This document shows, piece after piece, positions 10,279 to 19,607 of a stretch of DNA of 42,172 nt. Origin of the DNA: Nannocystis sp. (GTDB lineage: Bacteria; Myxococcota_A; Polyangia; Nannocystales; Nannocystaceae); contig JADJRG010000006.1 in assembly GCA_016712315.1 (NCBI GenBank), positions 1 to 42,172 of the forward strand, given 5' to 3'. The notes below the pieces were generated by a model. That model saw only the letters and a program-made list of their open reading frames with translations, was not told where the DNA came from and did no database searches. Numbering within the stretch: position 1 is the first letter of the stretch; the number at the start of each line of letters is the position of its first letter. The translations under genes and the position numbers were made by a program.

Positions 10279-12060
10279 TCAACGCGGCACGAACGACACC
10301 GACACCACCCGCTCCCCCAGCCCCGCCTCCGCGCCGACCGCGTCCACCCAGCACCAGCCGTCGAGGCTCACATACGCCGCCGCGCACGCCGAGATCCCGA
10401 CCGAGGCGTCCCCCATCGGCTCCGCGTGCAGCGCCAGCCGCGTGCCGTACGGCACCCCCACCGCGCAGCTCTCCGAGCACTCGACCCGCCCGTCCTCGCT
10501 CCACACCGTCCCTTCGCCGACGATCTCCAGCCGGATCGTCTGCGTCGGCCGCGGCATCAGCAGCTCTGGCAGGCGCACATACAGCCGATCGCCGCCGCTC
10601 GTCGCCGCGATCATCCCGTCCGCCGCCTGCGCCGCCGCGATCCGCACCGCCCCTGCGTGCGCTCCTACGCCGCCGCCCTCTGGCGCCAGCAGCTCGCTCT
10701 TCAACGAGCCATCGCCCGCGATCTCGAGCAGCGCCAGCGCCGGCGCCGCAGCCGCCCCGATCGCGTAGATCACCCGCCAACGCCCGGTCGGCCCCGAGAT
10801 CACGCGCGGGTGCGCCGCAGCCCCCAGCGTATACGTCGTCCACGCCTCGTCCTTCAGCACCGCGTAGATCCCCCGCGCGTCGATCACCTCCCCGCCGACC
10901 CCGCTCACCGTCCCGCCGATCACCGCGTCATTCCAGGCCGCGTGCAGCGCCCGTCCGCCCGCAGGCGCACGCCGCCGCCGAAGCCAGGCGCCACCGGCCG
11001 CGGCAGATCGAAGCGCGTCACCACCTCACCGCGCACCCGCAGCGCCGCCGCCGGCTCCGCGAGCAGCAGAGCCACCTCCCCGTCCGCCGCCGCGTCCGCG
11101 TCCAGCAGCGCCCCCGCCAGCGCCGCCGGCGAAGCGACCCACGCGCCCTCGTCGCCGCGGCGCAGCAGCGCGATCGTCCCGTCCTCTCGGCCGACGACCG
11201 CCACCATCGCCTCCCCCGCCGCGAGCAAGCGCATCTCCCTCACGGGCGAGCCAGCCGGCGCCACCGCCTCCTCCTCCCACGCTGAGTCGGCCGCGCCCCG
11301 CCAGCGATGCACGATCTGCCCGTGAAACCCCGCGTCAGCCGAGCGCACCTCGATCAGCGCGTGGATCACCCCGCCCTGGGCGAGCAGCGCCGAGGAGCGC
11401 ATCTCCGCGGCCACCTCGCCGATCGCGTCACACCCCTCGGCGAAGCGCGCGTACGTCGGCGACGTCGCGCAGCCGGCCCCAGCCCCCTCGTCCATCGACC
11501 CCGCGAGCAGGTGCACCTCCCCCGCCGCGTCGATCGCCACCGAAGCGCCCCCGCGGCCCCCCCGCGCAGCCTTGGCCGCGCAGATCAAACCACCCGGTGG
11601 CGCGCTCGCCCGGGCAGCGGCTGAATAAATGATACATCTCCGCCCCCATCAACTCGCTATCCGCCGCCAACGTCATTTCATAACCATCTGTGAAGCTCTC
11701 GATCGCACGCCTCACCCCGTCGATCACCAAATACGTCGGCGTCGCCCCCTCGACCGTATATGTCGACAGCGGCGCGAGCGCCGGCCGCTGCCCCTCGGAC
11801 ATCGTGTATAGCGCCGCCACCGCCCCTACTGGCGCAGATCCGAACAACCGCGCGGCCGACGCCGCGGGCATCAAGCCGTAGATCCTGCGCCCGCCGGCGG
11901 CGTCGCTCGCGCCCCACCAGCCGAAGAGCGCCTCCGCGCCGGCGTCCTGACTATCGCCGATCTCCCCGTCTCCGCCGTCTTCGCCCCCTGAACCGTGGCA
12001 AGCGGCGAGGACGAGGCAAAGCGCGAGGCCAATCGCACCACGGAGCCGCCGGATCTGCAT
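10279..12060 (-). CDS. Large secreted lipoprotein of unknown function
   Basis: The ATG at 12058-12060 gives MQIRRLRGAIGLALCLVLAACHG, a clear lipoprotein signal with lipobox LAAC, then a Gly/Glu/Asp spacer. The remaining 560 or so residues contain beta-strand-rich repeats without recognised catalytic motifs, such as YLVIDGVRRAIESF, GASVAIDAAGEVHLLAGS, QIVHRWRG, VIYAIGAAAAPALALLEIAG and AATSGGDRLYVRLPEL. The phrase SVAIDAAGEVHL resembles propeller-type repeats, so a beta-propeller is my best guess. A C-terminal segment VECSESCAVGVPYGTRLALHAEP resembles the bacterial cell-surface repeat used as a terminal module in many myxobacterial lipoproteins. Frame breaks are near 11585 and 10955. TGA is at 10279-10281. 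Confidence 0.65.
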
Positions 12061-12100
12061 GCCCGATTCTCCCACAAGCACGATATTTACGGAACCCCGA

Positions 12101-12112
12101 TGACGCAGGGTC
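12101..12112. repeat. Diverged core of the 33-base intergenic repeat
   Basis: tgacgcagggtc resembles the palindromic core tgacgcagcgtc of the exact repeats at 4627 and 4681 and is followed by a similar ccctc. It lies about 40 bases upstream of the minus-strand lipoprotein start, so a shared regulatory site is possible. The match is short. Confidence 0.35.
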
Positions 12113-12184
12113 CCCTCACTCTTCCTGGAGCGAAACCACCCGGCGCGCTCCTGAGCGGCCCCTCTGCGGCCGTTAGCCCGATCA

Positions 12185-12202
12185 CGCGATCGCGCGATCG
12201 CG
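12185..12202. promoter_or_regulatory. 18-base perfect palindrome in a divergent promoter region
   Basis: cgcgatcgcgcgatcgcg reads the same on both strands. It lies in the 344-base gap between the divergent lipoprotein (start 12060) and murein endopeptidase (start 12405) genes. It could be an operator or simply a methylation-prone GATC/CGCG cluster. The rest of the gap holds no gene that I can support. Confidence 0.45.
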
Positions 12203-12227
12203 CGACAGGCCAGCCGGAATCAACACA

Positions 12228-12244
12228 CTGTAACGACCTTACAG
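12228..12244. promoter_or_regulatory. Inverted repeat CTGTAA-N5-TTACAG, candidate operator
   Basis: A perfect six-base inverted repeat with a five-base spacer lies in a locally AT-rich part of the divergent gap 12061-12404. The size and symmetry suit a dimeric repressor site. No matching regulator gene is nearby. Confidence 0.4.
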
Positions 12245-12404
12245 ACACCGCGATACACTCATTCTTCACCAGCGGAGGCGACACGCCGCTCGCGCGGCGC
12301 TGAGGCTCACGGCCCCCGAGCGGCGCAGACCCCATCGCTGAAGATCGTCGAAGATCCAACGATCAGGCGTGACGCTCCCGCCGTCGATCGGTTAGCCTCG
12401 AGCG

Positions 12405-13594
12405 GTGCTCACGGCCCTCATGGCGCTCGCTTGGCTGCTCGGCGCGGGTCCCGACGGCGATCGCGACCCCGACGACGGTCGAGACGACGTCCCGCCGCGT
12501 CCGGCCGTCCTCGACCTGAGCGGCGCAGCCGCGCCCACGAGCGCGAGCGACCCCAGCGACCGACGCACCTGGATCACCCACCAGATCACCCCCACGAGCG
12601 CCTCAGCCAGATCGCCGCCCGCTACGCCGTCAAGCGCGACGAGGTCGTCGAGTGGAACAAGCTCAGCTCGCGGAGGGTCGCCTTAAAGCCGGGCAAGACC
12701 CTGCGGATCTACGCCCGCCGCGCCCCGCCGCCCCGCCAGAAGCTCAGCTACACCGCCCAGCCAGGGGACACCTGGAGCTCGATCGCCGTCGACCACCGCG
12801 TCGAGCACCGCGACCTGATCGCCATGAACCGCGGCAAACGCAGCCCCCAGCCGGGGGACCAGCTCACGATCTGGATCGACCCCGGCGCGCCACGCACCGT
12901 CAACGTCGCCCCCGGCCCGCCGCCGCCGCCAGCGCCTGACGGCATCGACGGCGCCCGCAGCGTCGGCGCCCCCAACCGCGGCCGGATCAAAGACGCCGTA
13001 CAACTCCCCGACAGCCCCCTCTACACCCGCGGCTTTGACCGCTGGCTGTGGGGCAGCAGCCACACGATCCGCGCCCTACACGCCGCCATCGCCGACTTCC
13101 GCCACCAGAGCGGCTTCGCCGGCGAGATCGTGATCGGCTCGATGAGCCTGCGCCGCGGCGGCCGCTTCGCCCCGCACCGCTCGCATCAATCCGGCCGCGA
13201 CGTCGACATCCGCCTCCCCTTGCTCCCCGCGCTCCCCCTCACCGCCTTCCCCAACGCCGACGAGATCGACTGGCCCGCCGCCTGGGAGCTCGTGAGGGCG
13301 CTCGTCCGCACCGGCGAGATCGAGGTGATCTTCCTCGAGGGCCCGCTGCAGCGCCGCCTCTATCAAGCCGCCCTGTGGGAGGGAGCCACCCCCGATCAGC
13401 TCCGCGAGATCATCGCCTGGCCCAACCGCAAGGGCCACGAAGGCGCCCTCGTCCGCCACTCCCGCGGCCACGACGGCCACATCCACGTGCGCTTCCGCTG
13501 CGGCCCCGACGAACCTCGCTGCCGTCCGCGACGGAGGGACCCCGAGGCGACGTGGCTGGCCAGCGCCCCGCATTCTCCCGATCCCCCCCGATAA
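12405..13594 (+). CDS. LysM-containing penicillin-insensitive murein endopeptidase (MepA/M74-like)
   Basis: The start is GTG 12405 (an in-frame ATG is at 12420), giving a short hydrophobic leader. A frame break near 12590 precedes the first LysM-like module (HERLSQIAARYAVKRDEVVEWNKL). A second, clear LysM follows (QPGDTWSSIAVDHRVEHRDLIAMNRGK), so the protein should bind peptidoglycan. After a Pro-rich hinge comes the metalloenzyme domain: YTRGFDRWLWGS, IGSMSLRRGGRFAPHRSH, then HRSHQSGRDVDIRL near 13180-13220 (zinc ligands of the HxxHxxGxxxD type) and GHDGHIHVRF near 13467-13496 (third ligand HxH). M74 enzymes cleave D-Ala-meso-diaminopimelate cross-links in the periplasm. The zinc motifs are complete. 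The protein ends in a basic, Pro-rich tail. Confidence 0.82.
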
Positions 13595-13664
13595 AAACGC
13601 AATTTACAGGAAATTTGCGCAACCCCTTGCGCACCCACGGAGGCGGGTTCATCTTCAGCGAGTC

Positions 13665-14454
13665 ATGCCCTTCGACGCCGCCCCTACCCCTGCACGCCTC
13701 CAGGAGCGCCCGATCCGCTTGATCCGCCGGGCCATGGGGGACAAGAGCACCCGTCGCCAAAAGGCCCGCAAGCTTCTTAGCGCGCTCCGTCACTTCGGCG
13801 ACGAGCGCCAAGTCGCGCCGCGCCTGCGCCGCCTCCAGGAGCTCGGCTGGATCGAGCAGATCCCCACCCGAACCCAGCGGATCATCGGCGCCATCGACAT
13901 GTCGAGGTTCTTCATCATCCCCTGCGCGGACGACTACTACCGCACCAAGGGGATCAATTTTTACTTCCACACCCTCCTACGCCTGCTCGACGACCCCGCC
14001 TCCTTGATCGACCCGACCGGCTTCAACTCGTCGCGAGACACGATCATCGGCCACGTCCTCCAGGTCGTCCACGCCAACCCTGACTATGATCTCCAGCTCC
14101 TCGAGTCCTTCGAGGATGGCCTCGCTGAGATGGAGTCGCAGGTGCTCGCGCTGCTCGCGGGCACCCACCCGCGCACCGAGTCACTGCTCGCCACCGTCGA
14201 GGACCCCGAGTACCACGCCCGCCTCCTCCAGCACGTACGGGCCTTCCGAGCCGGACGCCGCGCCGCTCCTCTCGTCCGCGACAACATCGCCGCCGACGCC
14301 CACTTCCAGCGCCTCGAGCGCACCTTCGGCGAGCTCCCGAGCGCCATGCGGTACTTCACCAAGCTCCCCAAGACCCCCCCTCGGCGCCCTAAGGCACCTG
14401 CTCACCGTCCGCGAGTTCCCCGCCCACCTCGCCGAGGGCGCCACGCCGCAATAA
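13665..14454 (+). CDS. Conserved hypothetical protein, cytoplasmic
   Basis: The start ATG lies about 70 bases downstream of the endopeptidase stop. The product is about 262 residues, without signal or membrane segment, and mostly helical. A basic N-terminus (RRQKARKLLSALRHFGDERQVAPRLRRLQELGWIEQIP) resembles a small helix-turn-helix or winged-helix arrangement. The middle is striking for aromatic and charged residues: DMSRFFIIPCADDYYRTKG, INFYFHTLLRLLDDP, GFNSSRDTIIGHVLQ and VHANPDYDLQLLESF. The end needs one frame change at a C6 run near 14375, giving GALRHLLTVREFPAHLAEG and a TAA at 14452-14454. I do not recognise a family and assign no function. Its integrity over 230 residues and its codon bias show that it is real. 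Confidence 0.7.
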
Positions 14455-14460
14455 CCCCGC

Positions 14461-14501
14461 GAGCGGACCACGCGGCCCCGTTCCAGCCGCGCGGTCCGCT
14501 C
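14461..14501. terminator. Strong bidirectional terminator hairpin
   Basis: A 16-base stem with one mismatch (left arm 14461-14476, right arm 14486-14501, nine-base loop) starts GAGCGGACC and ends GGTCCGCTC. It fills the gap between two convergent genes ending at 14454 and 14508, so it can serve both. Confidence 0.8.
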
Positions 14502-14507
14502 CCCGAT

Positions 14508-15005
14508 TCAGCTCCGCGACGGGTAGATCCCCTCGAGGGCGATGATGTAGTTGAGCCCGGTGTACGGCTGCATGTTGTTCACCGGCGCGTTGTTCCCTGC
14601 CACGCCGATCGTGTCCGCGGGCGCGACCGAGTTCTTGGCGCTCGCGTAGATCTCTCCGGACGCCAGATAACCCGCCTCCTTCCCGTCCGCGGGCGCGTGC
14701 GCCAGCGCGAACGAGTGGCTGTGCGCTGGCAAGTTCGTCGCGAGCAGCGTCGTCGTCGCCGCGCCGCCTTGCTCACCCAGATCCACCGCCGGCAGGCCGG
14801 GTCCCTGCCCGATGCCGACGGGCACCCGACCCCGCAGATCGGGGAGCGCGAAGGTCGTCCGCCCGTCGCCGCCATGGGTCGTGCCGAGGATCGAGAAGAG
14901 CGCCGAATTTTGGGCGATCGAGAGGAGCTGGCCGGCGCAGAAGGCCCAGCCCCGGGGCGCGAAGTTACCGGCGAAGAGGATGATCGTACCGATGAATGGT
15001 TCCAT
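14508..15005 (-). CDS. Phage tail collar domain protein (microcystin-dependent protein family)
   Basis: An uninterrupted 165-residue gene. The N-terminus MEPFIGTIILFAGNFAPRGW followed by AFCAGQLLSIAQNSALFSILG and FALPDLRGRVPVGIGQGPGL is the typical tail-collar (short tail fibre) module, with the conserved FALPDLRGR stretch. The second half has AHSHSFALA, and the end NNMQPYTGLNYIIALEGIYPSR is the usual family terminus. Proteins of this kind occur as phage tail fibre parts and as stand-alone genes in many bacteria, where they are probably exported or structural. No tail genes surround it, so it is a stand-alone member. A GGAGTGTTCAG stretch upstream could hold the ribosome site. Confidence 0.88.
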   Translation of the reverse strand: MEPFIGTIILFAGNFAPRGWAFCAGQLLSIAQNSALFSILGTTHGGDGRTTFALPDLRGRVPVGIGQGPGLPAVDLGEQGGAATTTLLATNLPAHSHSFALAHAPADGKEAGYLASGEIYASAKNSVAPADTIGVAGNNAPVNNMQPYTGLNYIIALEGIYPSRS

Positions 15006-15074
15006 AGCTGAACACTCCTGAGTGGAGGCTGAGCCTACCAGAGCCTCTGCGCCCCGGCGCCGCCGCAGAAGCGC

Positions 15075-15784
15075 TCATCTACGCCACGTCACCTCATACA
15101 GCTCGACAGCGCTCGGCCGCCCGGCCGTCTCCACCGGGATCCTGTCCACATTCACACAAAAACCATAGCCCTCACACCGAGCGGCGAATCGCGCCGCCGT
15201 CGGACGCCCGGGATCCGCGATCGTCGCGGTCCCGCCCGGCGCCAGCGTCCGCGCCAACGCCTGAGCGATCAGATCGATGTTCCCCGACTCGTAGAGCACG
15301 TCCGCCGCGACCACCCGCTCGAACACCCCCAGATCGGCCGGAAGACGCCGCCAATCGATCATCCGCACCGTAACGGCGCCACCTCGTTCAGCGCCGCGTT
15401 CGCGCGCACGAAGTCCAGCGCCTCCGGGTAATAGTCGGTCGCGAGCGCGCGATACCCCGCCGCTGCCGCCACCAGCGACAGCACCCCCACACCACAGCCC
15501 AGCTCGAGAAGCGCCCGCCCGCGCCCGGGTTGCCCCGCGAGTCGATCGCCCAGCACCGGCGCGGACCCCCAGATCTCCGCCCAATACGGGATCCGCCCGT
15601 CGCGCGCGAAGGCGTCGTCATCCAGCAGATCATCCGCCGAACGCGGCCGTAAGATCCGCCACGGCCGCCCCCCCGCGAACACCGCGCCGTCGACCGTGCG
15701 ATAACGGCGACGCAGCGCCTGGATCAGCGCGGCCCCCTCGAGCCCCGCCAACGAACCCTCGACCGCTCCCGCGCCGCTGGACAT
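15075..15784 (-). CDS. Class I SAM-dependent methyltransferase (protein-lysine/METTL21-like)
   Basis: I chose the ATG at 15784 (MSSGAGAVEGSLAG); an upstream ATG at 15811 is in frame. Helical N-terminus, then RIPYWAEIWGSAPVLGDRLA, then motif I LLELGCGVGVLSLVAAAAGY near 15475-15535, with the SAM-binding acidic residue following in ATDYYPEALDFVRANAALN. One frame break near 15365 is followed by MIDWRRLP, FERVVAADVLYESGNIDLI (motif IV region) and LAPGGTATIADPGR. The W-A-E-x-W-x-S-A and ADVLYE motifs are those of the family that includes lysine methyltransferases of the METTL21/nicotinamide methyltransferase group. The substrate is unknown. Length of about 236 residues is normal. The divergent DsbA-like gene starts 97 bases away. 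Confidence 0.75.
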
Positions 15785-15881
15785 GCGCGGCGGTGTACCA
15801 CTCTTCAGCACCGGCCGGGGCCTCCCGCGCCCACCCAGCGGCGCCGTAGACGCCTCGACCTCGCCCGCCGATACTGCCGCC

Positions 15882-17113
15882 GTGGCCGAGCTACGTTTCT
15901 ACTACGACATCGTCTGCCCCTACGCCTACCTCGCGTCGATGCAGGTCGAAGCGCTCGCCGCCCGCGTCGGCGCCGAGCTCCAGTGGCGGCCAGTCCTGCT
16001 CGGCGGCCTCTTCCGCGCCGCTTACGCCCCCAGCTCCCCGCCGCCGCGATGAGCCCGCCTCGCGCCCGCTACAACCTGCTCGACCTCCAGCGCTGGGCCG
16101 ACCGCTGGGGCGTCCCGCTCACCTTCCCGGCTGCGCACCCGCGCCGCACCGTCGAGGCCATGCGCCTGCTCACCGCCGTCGACCACCAGCCGAAGCGCGT
16201 CGAGCTCAGCCGCGCGCTCTTCCGCGCCTACTGGGCCGACGGACTCGACGTCAGCGACCGCGCCGTCCTCGCCGAGCTCGCCCGCCGCGTCGGCGTCGAT
16301 CCTGACCTTATGGACAGCCAGACCGCCCGCGACGGCCTCTTCGCCAGCACCGCCGAGGCCGCCCAGCTCGGCGCCTTCGGCGTGCCGGCCCTCGCCGTCG
16401 GCGATCGCCTCTGGTGGGGGCAAGACCGCCTGCACTTCGTCGAGGCCGCGCTCGGCGGCCAGCCGCCACGCCCCGGCGATCGCCCGATCGACCCCCCCGC
16501 GGAGCCCGCCGAGATCGATCTCTTCTTCGACTTCTCCAGCCCCTTCGCCTACCTCGCCGCCACCCAGATCGAGCGGATCGCCGCCGCCCACCGCGCCCGC
16601 GTGTGTTGGCGGCCGATCCTCCTCGGCGCCCTCTTCCGCGAGCTCGGCACCCCTGACGTCCCTCTCTTCACCATGAGCCAGGCCAAGCAGCGCTACATGC
16701 TCCGCGACCTCAACGACTGGGCCGCGCTCTGGCGCGTCCCCTTTCGTTTCCCCAGCCACTTCCCGATCCGCACCGTCGTCCCCCTCCGCCTCGCCCTGCT
16801 CGATCCCGCCCTGATCCTCCCGCTCTTCCACGCCTGCTGGGCCGAAGACCGCGCGATCGACGACCCCGCCGTCCTCGCCGAGCTCCTGCGGGCCGCCGGA
16901 CATGACCCCGAGGACATGCTCCGACGCGCCGAGGATCCCGCGATCAAGGCCGCCCTCCGCCACAACACCGAGGCCGCCCGCGAGGCCGGCTGCTGCGGCG
17001 TCCCCAGCATGGTCGTCCGTCGCCCCCACAGCCCGCCGGTGCTGCTCTGGGGGCAAGATCGCCTCGGCATGTTAGAGGACGTGCTCGCCGGCTGGCAGCC
17101 GCCCCGCGGCTGA
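15882..17113 (+). CDS. Tandem DsbA-fold 2-hydroxychromene-2-carboxylate isomerase-like protein
   Basis: The GTG at 15882 starts VAELRFYYDIVCPYAYLASMQ, the first strand of a DsbA-like thioredoxin fold. After one frame break near 16030 the domain continues: ARYNLLDLQRWADRWGVPL, EAAQLGAFGVPALAVGDRLWWGQDRL. A second, complete copy starts near 16508 with IDLFFDFSSPFAYLAATQIE, LGALFRELGTPD, RYMLRDLNDWAALWRVPF and AREAGCCGVPSMVV, ending LLWGQDRLGMLED. Each half matches the HCCA isomerase/glutathione transferase kappa group, which uses glutathione. The fusion of two copies is unusual and suggests a fixed pseudo-dimer. The first copy keeps Cys-Pro in its first loop, while the second has Ser-Pro at the same place, which is usual for this family. 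Confidence 0.82.
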
Positions 17114-17141
17114 GCCCACCTCCGGCCTTTGGCCGCTCAGC
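17109..17141. terminator. Hairpin between convergent genes, stop codons inside the stem
   Basis: GCTGAGC at 17109-17115 pairs with GCTCAGC at 17135-17141, and an inner stem CGGCC-ttt-GGCCG lies at 17123-17135. The TGA of the upstream gene (17111-17113) and the TGA of the convergent gene (17137-17139) sit in the two arms. Confidence 0.6.
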
Positions 17142-18261
17142 AGTCGTTCGTCGAGCAGATCACCCACCCGTGGTACTGCACGTTGTTGTTCGCGTCGTTC
17201 CAGCCGCCCTGGATCCCGCAGCCCTCGTTCCACTTGTAGATCCGATAGTTCACGTTGTTGTCGCCGTTCGGCTCGAAGCCCCCGCACGCGACGTCGCCGT
17301 TGCCGTTGTCGGTCATCCAGAAGGTGCACGGCTGGCCCTTGCAGCGGCCCGTCCAGTTGAAGATGTTCTGCGCGCCGTTGTACTTCGGGAACACGTTGTA
17401 GAGGTTCGGCACGACGTTGCCGTTCCACGTGTAGATCGACTGCGCCAGCGCCTTCGTCCGCGGCACGATCACCTCCATCCCCGCCGCCGCGCACTTGTTC
17501 GTGTACGCGTCCTGATTGCTCCCCAGCGCCCCGTCGTTGAAGCGCACCATCGTGTAGCCGCAGGCGCCCAGCCCCATCTCGCAGCGCACCGTCAGCGGCG
17601 CGATCGGCCCCGCGCCGTCCGGATCGATCACATACGAGCCCGTCGGCGTCCCCGGCGCCGCGATCTTCAGCGTGTTGCAGCTCGTCGGGTGCACGCACTT
17701 ACCCGCAGAGCACACCCCCGTCGCGCAGTCCGCGTTCACCGTACAGCTCCCGTTCGGCCCGCACTTCGGGCAGCTCCCTCCGCAGTCGACGTCGCTCTCG
17801 CCGCCGTTCTTGAACCCGTCCCCGCAGGTCGGCAGCTTGCACATGTTCGTGCACCCGTCGTTGTTCGACTGATTGGCGTCATCGCACTGCTCGACCCCTT
17901 GATACACGAAGCCGTCCCCGCAGGCCGCCGCCTGGCAGGAGTTCAAGCAGGCGTTGTTGTTGCTCTGGTCGCCGTCGTCGCACTGCTCGCCGTTGCTCGG
18001 CTGGACGAAGCCGTCCCCGCAGCTCGGCAGCGTGCAGTTCAGCTTACACGCCCCCGTGTTGCTGTTGTTGACCCCCGCGTCGCACTGCTCCCCCGGCTGC
18101 TTGAACCCGTCGCCGCAATCTGCCAGCTTGCACACGTTCGTACAGCCGTCCTCGTTGCTCTCGTTCCCGTCGTCACACGCCTCTCCGGGCCCTTGGTCGC
18201 CGTCGCCGCAGACATTCAGCACACAGCCTGTCCGGCACGACTTCCCTGGCCCGTTGTTCAC
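17137..18261 (-). CDS. Cys-rich repeat (DUF4215) secreted protein, 5'-truncated
   Basis: The frame starts with six repeats of the type C-G-D-G-x-x-x-x-G-E-x-C-D-D-G-N-x-x-N-x-D-G-C, characteristic of myxobacterial DUF4215 surface proteins. A single C-x-x-D module (SDVDCGGSCPKCG) follows, and then a C-terminal fibrinogen-like part: IAAPGTPTGSYVIDPDG, CEMGLGACGYTMVRFND and, at the end, GWVICSTNDC. The product would be extracellular, held by many disulphides. There is no signal peptide: the first usable start is GTG 18261, and the frame stays open upstream (SGDLQANSENGVNNGPG) into the recombinase gene. NSENGVNNGPGKSC looks like the middle of another repeat, so the 5' part is missing. The gene is probably cut by the integration event next door. 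Confidence 0.75.
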   Translation of the reverse strand: MNNGPGKSCRTGCVLNVCGDGDQGPGEACDDGNESNEDGCTNVCKLADCGDGFKQPGEQCDAGVNNSNTGACKLNCTLPSCGDGFVQPSNGEQCDDGDQSNNNACLNSCQAAACGDGFVYQGVEQCDDANQSNNDGCTNMCKLPTCGDGFKNGGESDVDCGGSCPKCGPNGSCTVNADCATGVCSAGKCVHPTSCNTLKIAAPGTPTGSYVIDPDGAGPIAPLTVRCEMGLGACGYTMVRFNDGALGSNQDAYTNKCAAAGMEVIVPRTKALAQSIYTWNGNVVPNLYNVFPKYNGAQNIFNWTGRCKGQPCTFWMTDNGNGDVACGGFEPNGDNNVNYRIYKWNEGCGIQGGWNDANNNVQYHGWVICSTNDC

Positions 18262-18293
18262 CCCGTTCTCAGAATTCGCCTGTAGATCGCCAC

Positions 18294-19603
18294 TCAGGCC
18301 AGATCTACGGGCGATCGATCTTCTAGTGCCGCCCCGTTGCCCTCGGCGTCGGGAGCGGAAAGCGCCGCCACGGCCTGGGCCGCGAGCGCGCTCTGTTTGA
18401 GGTGCACGTAGTACCTCATCGTCGTCGAGAGCTGCGCGTGCCGGGCGAGGGCCTGGAGCGCGTAAGGGCTCACGCCCTTTTGCGCGAGCAGAGTCAGCAC
18501 GCTGTGGCGGATCCGGTGCGGGCCGTAGACGGGCAGGCCCGCGCGCTTCTGGGCGTTGCGCACTCGCATGGCGAGGGTTCCCTCTTGCACGTGGGTTTTT
18601 CGCGCACGAACGACGCTGTGCACGCTGAACCAGCCGTCGGGCATGAACACAGGTCGCCCCGCGGCGTGAAGCCGCGCAGCGCTTCGGCGAGCCGCGGAGA
18701 GAGTGTGACCTCGCCGTCCTCGCCCTTCGCCGTCTCTTGCAACCGACCCCGCGTCACGCAGCGACGGATCACCATCGTGCGCGCCTCGAGGCGGATGTCC
18801 TTCCACATCAAGCCCGCGCACTCGCCGATCCGCAGCGCCGCATCGGCCAGGAGCAGGTAGAGCACGCGCTCCTCGGTGTTGCGCGCGCTCGCGACCAACA
18901 CCTCGAGGTCATCGCGCGAGTACACGTCGACCTTGGCGCGCCGCTGCTTCGGCCACGCGATCTGCGGCAGCTCGTGCCCCTTCGGCAGCGCACCCTCGCT
19001 CCGGGCGTGTCGTAGCGCGACACGCACCGCTTCGCAGGTCTGGCGGCTGTAGCCCTGAGACAAGCCCCTCTCCTGCCTCATGTGCGTGCGGAGCTGCGCG
19101 AGCGCCTTCTCGTCGACCTCGTCGAGTCGAAGGGCGCCCAGCAGCGGGCGGACGTTCGTCCACACGGTCTCATAGTAAACACGCGTCGAGTACTTGAGCT
19201 CGGCGACGTGACTGGCCTCGAAGATCGGCCAGAACTCCGCGAGGGTCTTGATCGGGGGTGGGGTTGGTTTCGCATCGTTCTGGGTTGCACCTCGTTTCTG
19301 CGCGCGAACATCGGCCGGCTGGCAGAGCGAGCGGAAGAGCTTGAGCGCCTCCGCGCGCCCCCACTCCACCGCCGCGGCCGCGTCCATGCCGGCCGGCGCG
19401 ACGACGCGACGACGGACCGGCTTGGACGGATCGAGCGGGTGAGTGAGGTTGATGTCGACATGCTGTCGGGTTCGATCTTTGAAATATGGGCGGGTGGTGA
19501 CTTCCAATGCTGGACTCGTTTCCGCCCCCTTGCTTCTTGACGCGGTGACGATACGAGATCGCGCGGCGCGAAGGCAACCCCTCCCGCGCCCCGCGCGGGT
19601 CAT
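18294..19603 (-). CDS. Tyrosine recombinase / phage-type integrase
   Basis: Joined over one frame break near 18640 the protein is about 435 residues. N-terminal arm-binding part: TTRPYFKDRTRQHVDINL. Core-binding helices: TLAEFWPIFEASHVAELKYSTRVYYETVW. Catalytic domain: YLLLADAALRIGECAGLMWKDI with the first Arg, a beta-hairpin with RTMVIRRCVTRGRLQETAKG, then GPHRIRHSVLTLLAQKG (HxxR box), ARHAQLSTTMRYYVHL with the conserved His and the nucleophile Tyr near the C-terminus. All catalytic residues are seen. Its 3' end abuts the truncated Cys-rich gene, as expected when the integrase sits just inside an attachment site. The start is taken at ATG 19603; later starts are possible. No excisionase is recognised. 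Confidence 0.85.
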
Positions 19604-19607
19604 TTAT

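Noticed and set aside
14508..15005. Tail-collar protein as evidence for a tailed prophage in the left half
   Set aside because: Flanked by chromosomal genes with no other tail or head gene; the family is common as a stand-alone gene.
16022..17056. 344-codon open frame on the minus strand opposite the isomerase gene
   Set aside because: Gly/Glu/Ala/Val-rich shadow of a high-GC gene; the plus strand has recognised domains.
17170..18285. 371-codon plus-strand open frame opposite the Cys-rich gene
   Set aside because: Composition is Val/Ala/Arg/His/Pro shadow; the minus strand shows perfect Cys-rich repeats.
18262..18293. tRNA gene as integration target beside the integrase
   Set aside because: No cloverleaf could be drawn; the flanking frame is protein-coding.
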